Assembly (NCBI GenBank): GCA_041748075.1
Contig: JBGTDX010000006.1
Location: forward strand, 1-22,823
DNA length: 22,823 nt
Direction: 5' to 3'
Source: JBGSYJ01 sp041748075
GTDB taxonomy: Bacteria; Acidobacteriota; Thermoanaerobaculia; Gp7-AA8
This document shows, piece after piece, positions 1 through 8,400 of this stretch. The translations under genes and the position numbers were made by a program. Each line of letters begins with the position of its first letter. Position 1 is the stretch's first letter. Below the pieces are notes generated by a model. That model saw nothing but the letters and a program-made list of their open reading frames with translations, searched no databases and was not told the DNA's origin.

Positions 1-3000
1 CCGCTGATTCATCCGTGGCAGGGGCCCCCGCCCAGATCCCTCGCTCGACGCTCGGGATGACACCCTTCTCACTGCTGGCCAGACCCGCGATCTTGCTCGA
101 CGCCACAGGCACTTCGATCTGCACTTCCGCGCCGGCGAGGGGGCGGCCGGTGGTGGCGTCGAAGACTTCGCCGGAGACGAAGCCGGAGCCGCCGGCGGGC
201 GGCGGGGTCACGGTGCCGAACGGGAAGAAGCGGCTGAATGGTGCGGCGAGCGCGTTGCCACCGCGGTCTCGGACGGCGGTCGTGATGCGCAGGGTGACGC
301 TCGATTCCGACAGGTCGGAGGCGGGCGTGAAGCGGAAGGTTCGACTGTCGAGACTCGTGATCGTTCCAGCGACGGGCGTTCCGTCCTGCAACTCGACGAG
401 CATCGATGTGTTCGTGACCGTCGACGCATCGATCGGCTCCGAGAAGGTGACCGACAGCAAATTCGACACGCGATCGAACGCAGCCGCCAGCACCGCCGGA
501 CCGCTGCAGTCTGCTCTCAGCTCAGCCTCGGCGGCAGCAGAAAGCGATCCGTCGACGCCGAGAATGCGCACGCGTACGACGCGGAAGAAAGGGTCGCCGG
601 AGAGCGGAACCGTGAAGCTGAAACGGCCGTCGCTGTCGGCGGTCGTTTCGAGGACGAGCGATCCGATCGTGAGACGAATTCTCGAGAAGGAAGGAGCCGT
701 GCCCGTCACATTTACCGAAGGAGCGCATCCAGCCTGCACGATTGGATCGAGGGCGGGCGGCGCGCCCGGTGCGCCGGCCGCAACTGTGAACGAGCTGACG
801 TGCTCCGACTCGAGCGGAGTGCCCGCGAGATCCGTTGCGGTTGTAGACACGCGCATGGTGTAGATGCGGCCGCCGTCGAGGAGCGCGGACGGCGCGAAGC
901 TCAGCACGTCACCGTTCACTTCCAGCACGCCGGTGACAGCCGCTCCGGAATCATCCGTCATCGAGAAGGGGCCCGACGCGAGCGGAGCCGGCTCCATCGG
1001 CGCAGAGAAGACGATGCGAATCACGACTCCCGGATCGACGGCGGTCGCACCGGCCGACGGGAATGCGTCGAGGACCCGGGGTGCGCCGGAAAGCCTGGTG
1101 ACGAGAGTGAAACTCGTCGTTGAGAAGCCGTCGGGCTGGGTGACGCGCGCGATGATGGGGAATGGTCCGGACTGCGACGCGATGGTCGCGATCGCGCTGA
1201 ACTGGTCGCCGCTGACGGCCGCCGGCTCGCCGTTCACTTCGATGGTCGAGCCGGGTGCGGCAATGAACCTGCCAGAGACGGCAATCTCTGTAGTCGATGC
1301 GGCGACGAATGTGTTGTCGAGCGGCGCGACGATTTCGATCGACGGAAGGCCCGTTGTCCTCGTCACGCTGATCGAGGCGTCAGCCGAGCGACCCAGGCGG
1401 TCGACTCCGGACGCGCGGATCGTCTGCGTGCCTTCGATGAGAGGGACGCTGCGCGCGCGGAAAGCGCCGCGTGTATCGCCCTCGCGCCGGATGTCGACGA
1501 CTACGGATGACGGCGAAGCGAGATTCGTCAGGGTGATCGTCGAGGGGTCTAGATGGGCGAAGGTTCCGGAGATGTCGAGCGTGTTGGCGCCGGTAGTCAG
1601 GGGATCCTTCGCTGCGCTCAGGATGACACCTGGTCCGGTGATGGCGATCGAGGGCTCCGTTGCGAGATGGGTGATCCGTCGCGATGCGCGCGCGATGCGA
1701 TTCGCATCGTTCCTCGCCTCCGCCACGATCACATTGAGTCCGCCGGAGAGCCGTACGCCGTTCGCCGTGTACGTGCCGTTCGAAAGATTCGCCGGTGCAC
1801 CGTTGACGCGCACCGAGGTGACGTCGGCGCTCACGGTGCCCGTCACGGTGATCGCTGCATCTGCAGTCGCCGATCCTTCGTCGGGCGAGGTGATCGTCAC
1901 GCTCGGATCTCCCGTCAGTCTGCGGAGCGTGAGCGTCAATGGATCACTCGTCGCCCCGTCGCTGCCCGTGCAGACGATCGCAATGCGATTCTCACCTTCC
2001 ACCGGCAGCTCGATGCGCGCCGCGAAGGAACCGTCGGCCGTCGGTGCAGGGGCGCCATTCACGGTGACCGACGACGCTCCTGCCGCGCGTCCCGCGATCG
2101 TCGTTGCGGTCCCGAAGACGACAGTTCCGTCGACGGGATCGAGGTCGGAGAGGATGCAGGGTCCCGCGACGGCGCTCTCGCCCACGAAGAACGTCCGCTC
2201 GACACGCGACTCGTTGCCCGCTGCATCTCTCGCGAACGCTTCGGCGATGTGACCGCCGGCAGTCGTGACTTCGAACGGGAACGAGGTGACCGGTACGCCG
2301 TCGACCGTCAGGCTGGATGTGAACGCTCCTGCATCTTCCACGCGCAGCGAGAGCGCCGCGCTTTCGGCGAAGCGCGGGCCTTCTTCGAGAGGCTGCCCTG
2401 ACTCCAGAATCTCGAGGAGCGGCGGTGTCGTGTCGACGCGCACGCGGACTGATGCCGTACGGATGTTCGCGCCGCTTCCGGTTGTTGCGTCGATGCGGGT
2501 CTCCCCTTCCGAGAGTGTGAAGCTGTCGATGCCGAAGCCACCAGCAGCATCGGTCAGCAATTCCGAAGTGCCGATGCGGACGGATTGACCTGCGCCGCCG
2601 GAGAGCACGCGGCCACGCACGGCGACGGTGCTCCGGTTCGTCGAGAAGAGGTCAGGGGGAAAGGTGATGATGATGCCGGGGCTTTCGAGCTCACGGGTGA
2701 CGACGACTTCGTCGCGCGCCACGTTGCCTGCACGGTCGGTTGCAGTCACGACGATGAGGTTGTCGCCAGGCTCGAGCCCAAGGCCGGAGAACACGAACGT
2801 CCCGTCGCCGCCGACGGAAACGAGCGCCCCGTTGACGCGCACCGAGATTGCGTCGGTCGCAGTTCCGCGCACATCGACAATTGGTGACAACGCGGCGCCG
2901 GCAACAGGCGACGTGATCTTCACGGCCGGCGGCGTTCGATCGATCTCGAATGACGCCGTAGCAATGCCGCTGTTGCCGAGCGGATCGGTGGCCGTTGCTT

Positions 3001-5239
3001 CGATGGCGTAGTTTCCATCGAGCGTCAGGGTCGTGCCGCTCGTGAATGTTCCGCCGTTCATCGTTGCGCTCACCGTCGCAGCGGGATCTCCGCTCCGCAC
3101 GACGGGGCTCACTGGCCGATTGAATATGGCCGCTGCAGGGATCGGGGCGTCGCGTTCGAGAATCTCCACTGCCGGAGCCGAGGAGTTGAGGCGGAAACTG
3201 TAGTCGAGTTGCGCCACGTTTCCGGCGCGATCGACTGCTTCGAGAAGGAAGTTGTTCGTGCCTTCGCGAATCGTGAGGCCCTCGAGCGAGAACGTTCCCT
3301 GCTCGGGAGTTGTGGCGATGGACGAGCCGACGATGCGTATCGAGGCGACGTCGGCGTCGGTGGCACCGCGGATGGAGGATGGCTTCTCGCGGACGCTCGA
3401 GCCGGATGGCGGAACGAGCTCGCGCAGCGAGGGCGGCGTGCGATCGATCTCGAACGCGACGGTTCGCTCGGTCCGATGGCCCGCGCAGTCGACTGCGGCG
3501 ACGCGCAGATCGTACGTTCCTTCGGCGTCGATCGCCCTGCCGGAAATGAACGGGTTGCCGTTCAGCGTGATCGACGGGCTGATGGATGCGCCTGCGTCCG
3601 TCGCGAGGATCAGAAGCGAGACTCCGCGATTCAGGATCGTACCGGTGAACGGCAGGCCGTTCTCGGTGATCGCGATCGCAGGAGGCGTGCGGTCGATGGT
3701 GAGGAGGTGACTGGCGGATGTTCTGTGCCCGAATGAGTCTGCGGCCTCGACGAGGAACTGTTTCACTCCCTCGGCGGCATTCACGGTCGCGCTCCACGTC
3801 GTGCCGGAGACGGTAGCCGCTGTCGAGACGCCATCGAGTGTCACGACGACGGCGCTCAGATGCGGATCGCTTGCGGTTCCGGAGAGCGTGACGGCGTCGA
3901 CGTTCAGACAGCTTCCTGCGGCAGGTGCTGCGATCGCGAGGGCAGGCGGGAGCGAGTCGACGAGGACGTTGAGACGTTTCTGCAGTTGTTCGCCGGAGGG
4001 AGTGCGTCCTGTCACCTCGATGACTGCCGGACCGTCGGCGAGATCGATCTCAGCCGTGAAGGCGCCTGAGCCGTCTGCGGTCGCAGCGACCCCGTTGACC
4101 TGAATCTGCGAGACGTTGTTAGAAGTTCCTCGAACCTTCTGTCTCCGGACGTTGAGACGATCGGCCTCCTGATGAGAAATGATCGTGATCGACGACTCCG
4201 ACGGAACGCTCTTGTCGATTGCAAACTGTGCCGATTTCTCGCTGCTGTTCCCGAACGCATCCGTCGCGGTTGCAACGAGTGTGTAAGCACCGTTGGCTGT
4301 GATCGGAGCTCCGGAAGTGTAGGGGCTCCCGTTCAACAGCGCATTCGAGGCGAACGTAGACTCGTCGGTGATGCGGATCTCGATGGCGACATCGCGGTTG
4401 AACGTGCTGCCACTGACGAGCGGCTGGCCCGACTCGAAGAAGTCGATCGCGGGTGGGAAGGCATCCTGCGGTGGCTCGATGACGGCGTCCGGATCGGTGC
4501 TGATCTCGAGATCATCGAACATCGTGTCCGGCCGTTCCGCCGTCTGCACGCCTCGAACGCGCGAGACGCGCGCAGCCCAGAGTGCAACGCGGCCAGAGGA
4601 AGGTCGGAGCGTGCTCGCGTCGACTGCATTGATGGAGAACGTCTCGGGCTCCCGCTCGCCGTCCGGCCAGACGCGCGCGCGGATGAATGTGCCGCGATCG
4701 GTGCTCTCACTGATGATGTAGAAGCGGTACCAGATTCCTGTCTCCAGAGTCTGCCGGCTGTCGGTGATGCCTGCCAGCGTTCCGTCGCCGTGCGTGAAGA
4801 GACGCACCGTCGGACGCTGCGGTCCGGTCGCGGACCAGAGCGCGAGGAGGTATGCGTGCCCGGACTCCGGATGGCCGGAGAGGAAGGCAACGCCGATACG
4901 CGATTCATCGGAGGTGCGCATCATCCGGCCGCGGAGCTCGATGCGGCCGCGCGCGGGCATGACTGGGTTCATCAGCGACGACAGCGTTCCTGCTCGCGGC
5001 GTCGGAGTGATGAGATCCCCTGGTGCGTTCCGTACGCCGTAGACCTGGTTTTCCGGGTCGCGCGGATCGGCGGCGATGCGGAAGCGATCGGTTTCGGTCT
5101 GCGGGTCGCCGAGGATGCTGTCGGTCCAGCCGGGAACGCGGGCGTTCAGCGGGTACGAGTCGAAGTTCTCGGTGATGGTGGTCTGCGTCTGCGCTTCCGC
5201 GGTCGTGGTGATCAGGATGAGCAGAAAGGCGACGAGCAT
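1..5239 (-). CDS. Large modular exported protein: LamG-like domain plus Ig-like domain array (3' end outside window)
   Basis: This minus-strand frame is open from ATG at 5239 to the left edge, 1746 codons with no stop, so only the N-terminal part is present. It begins MLVAFLLILITTTAEAQ, a short signal peptide with probable cleavage after AEA. Residues about 17-244 look like a concanavalin/LamG-like sandwich (NFDSYPLN, PGW, a late DDLEI strand). About 13 Ig-like domains of roughly 87 aa follow (about 244-1383), many opening with RTPP or a similar Pro-Pro start and ending in TDxxGN-type strands. Next come a Big_5 domain (about 1383-1485), a short Ig-like domain, a second Big_5 (about 1579-1669) and the start of a carboxypeptidase-regulatory-like domain (from about 1677, GEVFDATTGRPLAGAEV). 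The frame holds at the spots translated along its length. Function is unknown; a structural or adhesive surface role is inferred. Two repeat-derived peptides are inserted in it (1602..1630 and 35..64). Confidence 0.93.
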   Translation of the reverse strand, partial: MLVAFLLILITTTAEAQTQTTITENFDSYPLNARVPGWTDSILGDPQTETDRFRIAADPRDPENQVYGVRNAPGDLITPTPRAGTLSSLMNPVMPARGRIELRGRMMRTSDESRIGVAFLSGHPESGHAYLLALWSATGPQRPTVRLFTHGDGTLAGITDSRQTLETGIWYRFYIISESTDRGTFIRARVWPDGEREPETFSINAVDASTLRPSSGRVALWAARVSRVRGVQTAERPDTMFDDLEISTDPDAVIEPPQDAFPPAIDFFESGQPLVSGSTFNRDVAIEIRITDESTFASNALLNGSPYTSGAPITANGAYTLVATATDAFGNSSEKSAQFAIDKSVPSESSITIISHQEADRLNVRRQKVRGTSNNVSQIQVNGVAATADGSGAFTAEIDLADGPAVIEVTGRTPSGEQLQKRLNVLVDSLPPALAIAAPAAGSCLNVDAVTLSGTASDPHLSAVVVTLDGVSTAATVSGTTWSATVNAAEGVKQFLVEAADSFGHRTSASHLLTIDRTPPAIAITENGLPFTGTILNRGVSLLILATDAGASISPSITLNGNPFISGRAIDAEGTYDLRVAAVDCAGHRTERTVAFEIDRTPPSLRELVPPSGSSVREKPSSIRGATDADVASIRIVGSSIATTPEQGTFSLEGLTIREGTNNFLLEAVDRAGNVAQLDYSFRLNSSAPAVEILERDAPIPAAAIFNRPVSPVVRSGDPAATVSATMNGGTFTSGTTLTLDGNYAIEATATDPLGNSGIATASFEIDRTPPAVKITSPVAGAALSPIVDVRGTATDAISVRVNGALVSVGGDGTFVFSGLGLEPGDNLIVVTATDRAGNVARDEVVVTRELESPGIIITFPPDLFSTNRSTVAVRGRVLSGGAGQSVRIGTSELLTDAAGGFGIDSFTLSEGETRIDATTGSGANIRTASVRVRVDTTPPLLEILESGQPLEEGPRFAESAALSLRVEDAGAFTSSLTVDGVPVTSFPFEVTTAGGHIAEAFARDAAGNESRVERTFFVGESAVAGPCILSDLDPVDGTVVFGTATTIAGRAAGASSVTVNGAPAPTADGSFAARIELPVEGENRIAIVCTGSDGATSDPLTLTLRRLTGDPSVTITSPDEGSATADAAITVTGTVSADVTSVRVNGAPANLSNGTYTANGVRLSGGLNVIVAEARNDANRIARASRRITHLATEPSIAITGPGVILSAAKDPLTTGANTLDISGTFAHLDPSTITLTNLASPSSVVVDIRREGDTRGAFRARSVPLIEGTQTIRASGVDRLGRSADASISVTRTTGLPSIEIVAPLDNTFVAASTTEIAVSGRFIAAPGSTIEVNGEPAAVSGDQFSAIATIASQSGPFPIIARVTQPDGFSTTSFTLVTRLSGAPRVLDAFPSAGATAVDPGVVIRIVFSAPMEPAPLASGPFSMTDDSGAAVTGVLEVNGDVLSFAPSALLDGGRIYTMRVSTTATDLAGTPLESEHVSSFTVAAGAPGAPPALDPIVQAGCAPSVNVTGTAPSFSRIRLTIGSLVLETTADSDGRFSFTVPLSGDPFFRVVRVRILGVDGSLSAAAEAELRADCSGPAVLAAAFDRVSNLLSVTFSEPIDASTVTNTSMLVELQDGTPVAGTITSLDSRTFRFTPASDLSESSVTLRITTAVRDRGGNALAAPFSRFFPFGTVTPPPAGGSGFVSGEVFDATTGRPLAGAEVQIEVPVASSKIAGLASSEKGVIPSVERGIWAGAPATDESA
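35..64 (-). repeat. Dispersed repeat-derived insertion in a carboxypeptidase-regulatory-like domain (copy 1)
   Basis: Read on the minus strand, this stretch begins GGTGTCATCCCGAGCG and continues AGCGAGGGATC. It is translated as GVIPSVERGI. It aligns with 1602..1630 over almost its whole length with a few substitutions and one extra base. It lies between GLASSEK and WAGAPATDES, where a carboxypeptidase-regulatory-like domain would normally have a short loop before TDESGRY. GTCATCC-GAGCG-...-GGATC elements are recognisable as dispersed, usually intergenic, repeats in Acidobacteriota and similar genomes. The exact ends are approximate. Confidence 0.65.
1090..4507 (-). repeat. Array of about 13 Ig-like domains in the left gene
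   Basis: Residues about 244-1383 divide into about 13 units near 87 aa. Typical opening strands are TPPAIAITENG, TPPAVKITSPVAG, DPSVTITSPDEG and LPSIEIVAP. Typical middles are VRVNGAPA or IQVNGVAATADGSG, and typical ends are VTATDRAGN or VEAADSFGH. They resemble bacterial Ig-like/Glucodextranase-B-like surface modules. Two flavours recur: one with ITENGLPF/FESGQPLVSG-type starts and ALLNGSPYTSG middles, and one with the ITSP...VNG pattern. The copies are well diverged at the DNA level, so the array is old and not a recent tandem expansion. Confidence 0.75.
1602..1630 (-). repeat. Dispersed repeat-derived insertion in an Ig-like domain (copy 2)
   Basis: The minus strand reads GGTGTCATCCTGAGCGCAGC followed by GAAGGATCC and is translated in frame as GVILSAAKDP. 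It has the same core as 35..64 and the same orientation. It sits in an Ig-like unit between the opening strand PSIAITGP and the next strand TLDISGT, in the loop that is short in sister domains (SITSPDEG... then ITVTGT). The repeat therefore adds residues to a loop without breaking the frame. Confidence 0.75.
4508..5190 (-). other. LamG/concanavalin-like N-terminal domain of the left gene
   Basis: Residues about 17-244 of the left protein begin with ENFDSYPLN and PGW, then show alternating strands such as RIELRGRMM, RIGVAFLSG and AYLLALWS, a WYRFYI strand, FIRARVWPDG and a final FDDLEIS. This order matches secreted beta-jelly-roll domains that follow a signal peptide in many modular environmental-bacterial proteins. 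Such domains often bind carbohydrate. No binding residues could be assigned by eye, so ligand binding is only a possibility. Confidence 0.6.
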
Positions 5240-5254
5240 TGTGATGACTGCTCT

Positions 5255-5282
5255 CCCTCGCCCCGCGTGAGCGGGGAGAGGG
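5255..5282. repeat. REP-like hairpin next to the left gene's start
   Basis: The arms ccctcgccccgc (5255-5266) and gcggggagaggg (5271-5282) pair with one mismatch around the loop gtga, giving a 12-bp stem. The stem ends 15 bp before the ATG at 5239. No run of T follows, so this is not a normal intrinsic terminator. It shares the ccccg...cggggagaggg pattern with the hairpin at 5394..5423, so the two look like parts of one composite REP/BIME-type element. Confidence 0.7.
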
Positions 5283-5333
5283 TGGCGCGCGGGGGTGGCG
5301 GAGGCGTCACAATTTGCAGCACAGCAGCGCGCC

Positions 5334-5390
5334 GGGTGAGGGGCGTTGCGCACTAGGCTGGAGTGGAGTTGCGACTCACACCCCTCACCC
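5334..5390. repeat. Inner inverted repeat of the spacer element
   Basis: The sequence gggtgagggg (5334-5343) is the exact reverse complement of cccctcaccc (5381-5390), with 37 bp between them. It lies between the two flanking hairpins, so the 5255..5423 block has a nested, roughly symmetrical palindromic layout. Nothing in the 37-bp interior resembles a gene. Confidence 0.6.
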
Positions 5391-5393
5391 CTG

Positions 5394-5423
5394 CCCCTCT
5401 CCCCGTTCACACGGGGAGAGGGG
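5394..5423. repeat. REP-like perfect 13-bp hairpin after the giant gene
   Basis: The arms cccctctccccgt (5394-5406) and acggggagagggg (5411-5423) are perfectly complementary around the loop tcac. On the transcript the hairpin begins 37 bases after the giant gene's TGA. No U-tract follows, so it resembles a REP element that could protect or attenuate the transcript, not a classical Rho-independent terminator. The cccctcacccctgcccctctcc stretch at 5381-5402 matches the style of common intergenic repeats of high-GC bacteria. Confidence 0.75.
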
Positions 5424-5460
5424 TTCTTGCCATAGCCGCATTTGCTGTTCAATCGATTCC

Positions 5461-8400
5461 TCATGGTCGTGTGATGGCGTGGAGCTGCCCCTCGGTGGCG
5501 ACGTAGATCGTCTTGCCGGAGACGACGAGGTCGACGGCGTTGCCGGGCGTTCTCTGGCTGCCGAGAATGATGGGATTGCTCTTGTCGGAGACGTCGATGA
5601 ACGTCACGCCTGAAGTGCTGTCCGCCACGGCGATCTCATCCGGCCCGGAGATTGCGATTCCCGTGGCGAAGCCTGGCGTGTCGACGAACGAGAGCACGCG
5701 CAGATTCTCGAGATCGCTCAGGTCGACGATTGCAAAGCCGTCACGCGCGTAGTAATCGCCCGTGACGTAGAGAGTCGTCCCGTCGACGATTCCATCGAGG
5801 GCATCGAAGCCGGAGATGTCGAGAGTCTTCAGGACTTGCAGTTGATTGATGTTCGATCGGTCGATGACAATTACGTCGAAGCCGATTCCCCCCGAGTCAC
5901 GGTTTGTGAATGCGATCAGGCGATCGTCACCGAACGTCGTCAGTCCCCTGAAAGAGATACCCTCGATGAGAATTTGATCGCCGAGGTGAATCGGAACCGC
6001 GGGATTATTGATGTCGTAGACTCGGATTCCGGCGCCACCCGACTGCACGGTAGTGAACGCGTACGGAGATGAAATCGCCAGCGCTTCCTGGTAGTTCGAG
6101 GGCGCCGTTCCGAACACCGCAACCGGTTCCGGCTGCGTGAGATCGACGGCTGCAAAGCGGTTCGAAGTCGCGAAGGCCCAACCGTTGTGCACCTCGAGAT
6201 CGGAGATCCAATTGTCGCCGGCAACCACCGCGGTCCTGTACGTTGCGGCGGGCGTTTCGGAAGAAGGTGCCGAGTACACGAGGATCCTGTCCGAGCCTCG
6301 GTTCGCGAGATAGGTCCATCCGCCGGACGCCACCAGATGTTCGCCGTCAACCGCGACTTTGCGCGAAACGTAGTCCGGATCATCCAGCGCCTCGTCCGCG
6401 CCCGTGACGTACGTCGCCGTCTCGTTTCCGAACGGCACGGTGCCTACGGATCGGCGCGATTCGCGACTATTGCCATCGATCACCCTCAGCTCGATCGTTT
6501 CACCGGGAAGCGCCGGAACGCTTCCAGAGAAACCTCCGGATGCGTCGATGACGACTGCGGCCGTGCCGCCATTCGCGGCATGCAGTGACGCGGTGAGAGG
6601 CAGAGTGCCGCGCACGGCACCCGATGCGCCTGCGACGAGCGCATTGCTACCTGAGGTCTGCAGCGTCACGCGTGACGCATCGATCATCGGTGGCAGCGCC
6701 GGATCGGCGAACGCCAGCAGCGAGGTCTCATTCGCGACGTACATCGCTCCGCGGTGGAGCGCGACGTCCCAGCCGGCGGAGACGGCAGTCGACAACGTGG
6801 ACTGCGAAGGTACGGTCGACGTATCGACATATTCGATGGCGGTGCCGGCCGCAACTACCGCGACATCACCCGCGAGATCGATTCCACGTGCTGAGTCAAC
6901 CGTGATGAATACCGGTGAGACAACGGGGTTGAACACATCTGTGAAGTCGATGATGGCGTAGCGACCGTCCTCACCGGCGATGTGGAGTTTCCTTCCAACC
7001 AACGCTCCGCGATAAGCAGACAGACCGGGGATGTCGACTCGCAGGATTCGGTAGGCGTAATTCGGTTCGCGGATATCGATCAATCCGACGTCATGCCCTC
7101 CGATGGCGGTGACGTTCGGACTCAGAGCGACGAGGAAGCCGTCGTCGAGGCTGAGCAGATCAGTAACGCGGACATTTCCCTCACCGAAGTCGGATACGCG
7201 GCCCTCGCCGATAACTCGCGGCGCGGTGCGATCGGTGACATCGTGTACGAGCATTCGGACTCGATCGCTCGACCCATGGCTGTGCGTCGTAAAGGCAAGC
7301 GTGCCGTGAATAGCAACCGCGGTCGCCGGCACGTCCTCAGACGCATCCGAGAAGAAGACCTGCGTCGGATCTCCGAGGTTTACGAGCGCGAGCTGATCAG
7401 ATGCGACGAACGCCCATCCGTCCGCCGTTTCGACGTCGTTGATCGCTCCCCTGCCTGCAACGACGGTCGTCTGGTGAACCGGCGCGGCAGGATTCGCGAT
7501 GTCGAAGATGACGAGCTTGTCCGACTCGCCAGTTCCGCCGTCGGGTGTACTCGCGACGACGAGTTTCGTTCCATCGACGGCGAGCGTCCGCGCGCGGAAG
7601 CCGGCGTCGGTCATCGCCGCCGTGATCGCGGTGCTGACGGGCGGATCGAGTGGCAGCCGCCCGAGGGTGAATGGGCCTGCAGAACCGGAAGCGTCGGTGG
7701 CAGACAGGGTGATCGACTCACCGGGTGAGGCTGCGACGAAGGCTTCGAAGCTGCCGTCCTCTGCTACGGTTGCGGCTGCCCCTGACGTCGAACGGTCGAC
7801 GTTCGCGAGCACGACGCTGACGGGCATTGTCCCGGTGACGGCTCCTGCGGTGCCGGTCACACGGGCATCCGTTCCCACCTTGCCGAGCGTGATGCGATCG
7901 AGCCGAACGGTCAGATCCTGAACGAAGAGCGGCACGGTCCCGATCACGACGAGACCTGACGTGAGAGACGCCGGATCGGTCGCGGTCGCGGCAAGCGTCT
8001 GTCCTGCAATGCCGCTGATCGTCGCCTCGAAGCTTCCATCCGCTGCCACAGGAACGACCACGGCTGCTGAAGTGACAGTATTCGAGATCTCGATCTGCAA
8101 CGGCTTGCGCCCCGCGACGCTTTCTGCGGTGCCGCTCACCCTCGCCAGCGAGGCGGAGAGCGCTTCGATGCTGATTCGTGCAGCAGTGACGATCGGGGGG
8201 AGCTGCAGAGTGCGGAGAGCTTTTCCGTCGACGACGAATGCGCTGCCCGGAGTCGTCGCGATGTCCCAGACGAATTCGGCGACTGGCTCGTTGCCCGTTA
8301 CCTGCGGAGCGTCGGGGTTCGAGATGTCGACGGTGATGACGCCGCCGAACCCACCCGCGAGCCGCGCTGTCGTTCCATCGACGACAATGCGCCGGCTGCT

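Noticed and set aside
864..2252. 462-codon plus-strand open frame
   Set aside because: It is antisense to the left gene and its protein has no domain logic. Long antisense frames are expected under the strong GC bias here.
2691..3797. 368-codon minus-strand frame
   Set aside because: It is out of frame with the Ig-like array and consists mainly of Arg-rich sequence, so it is a shadow.
4172..5356. 394-codon plus-strand open frame crossing the left gene's start
   Set aside because: It has shadow-type composition and covers the signal peptide and LamG-like domain, which are convincing on the minus strand.
5394..5423. Intrinsic terminator after the giant gene
   Set aside because: The stem is strong, but no T-run follows on the minus strand and the sequence matches a REP-type element.
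8191..8200. G6 tract as a phase-variation switch
   Set aside because: Several six-base G or C runs occur across this GC-rich coding region and none is long enough or placed to suggest slipped-strand switching.
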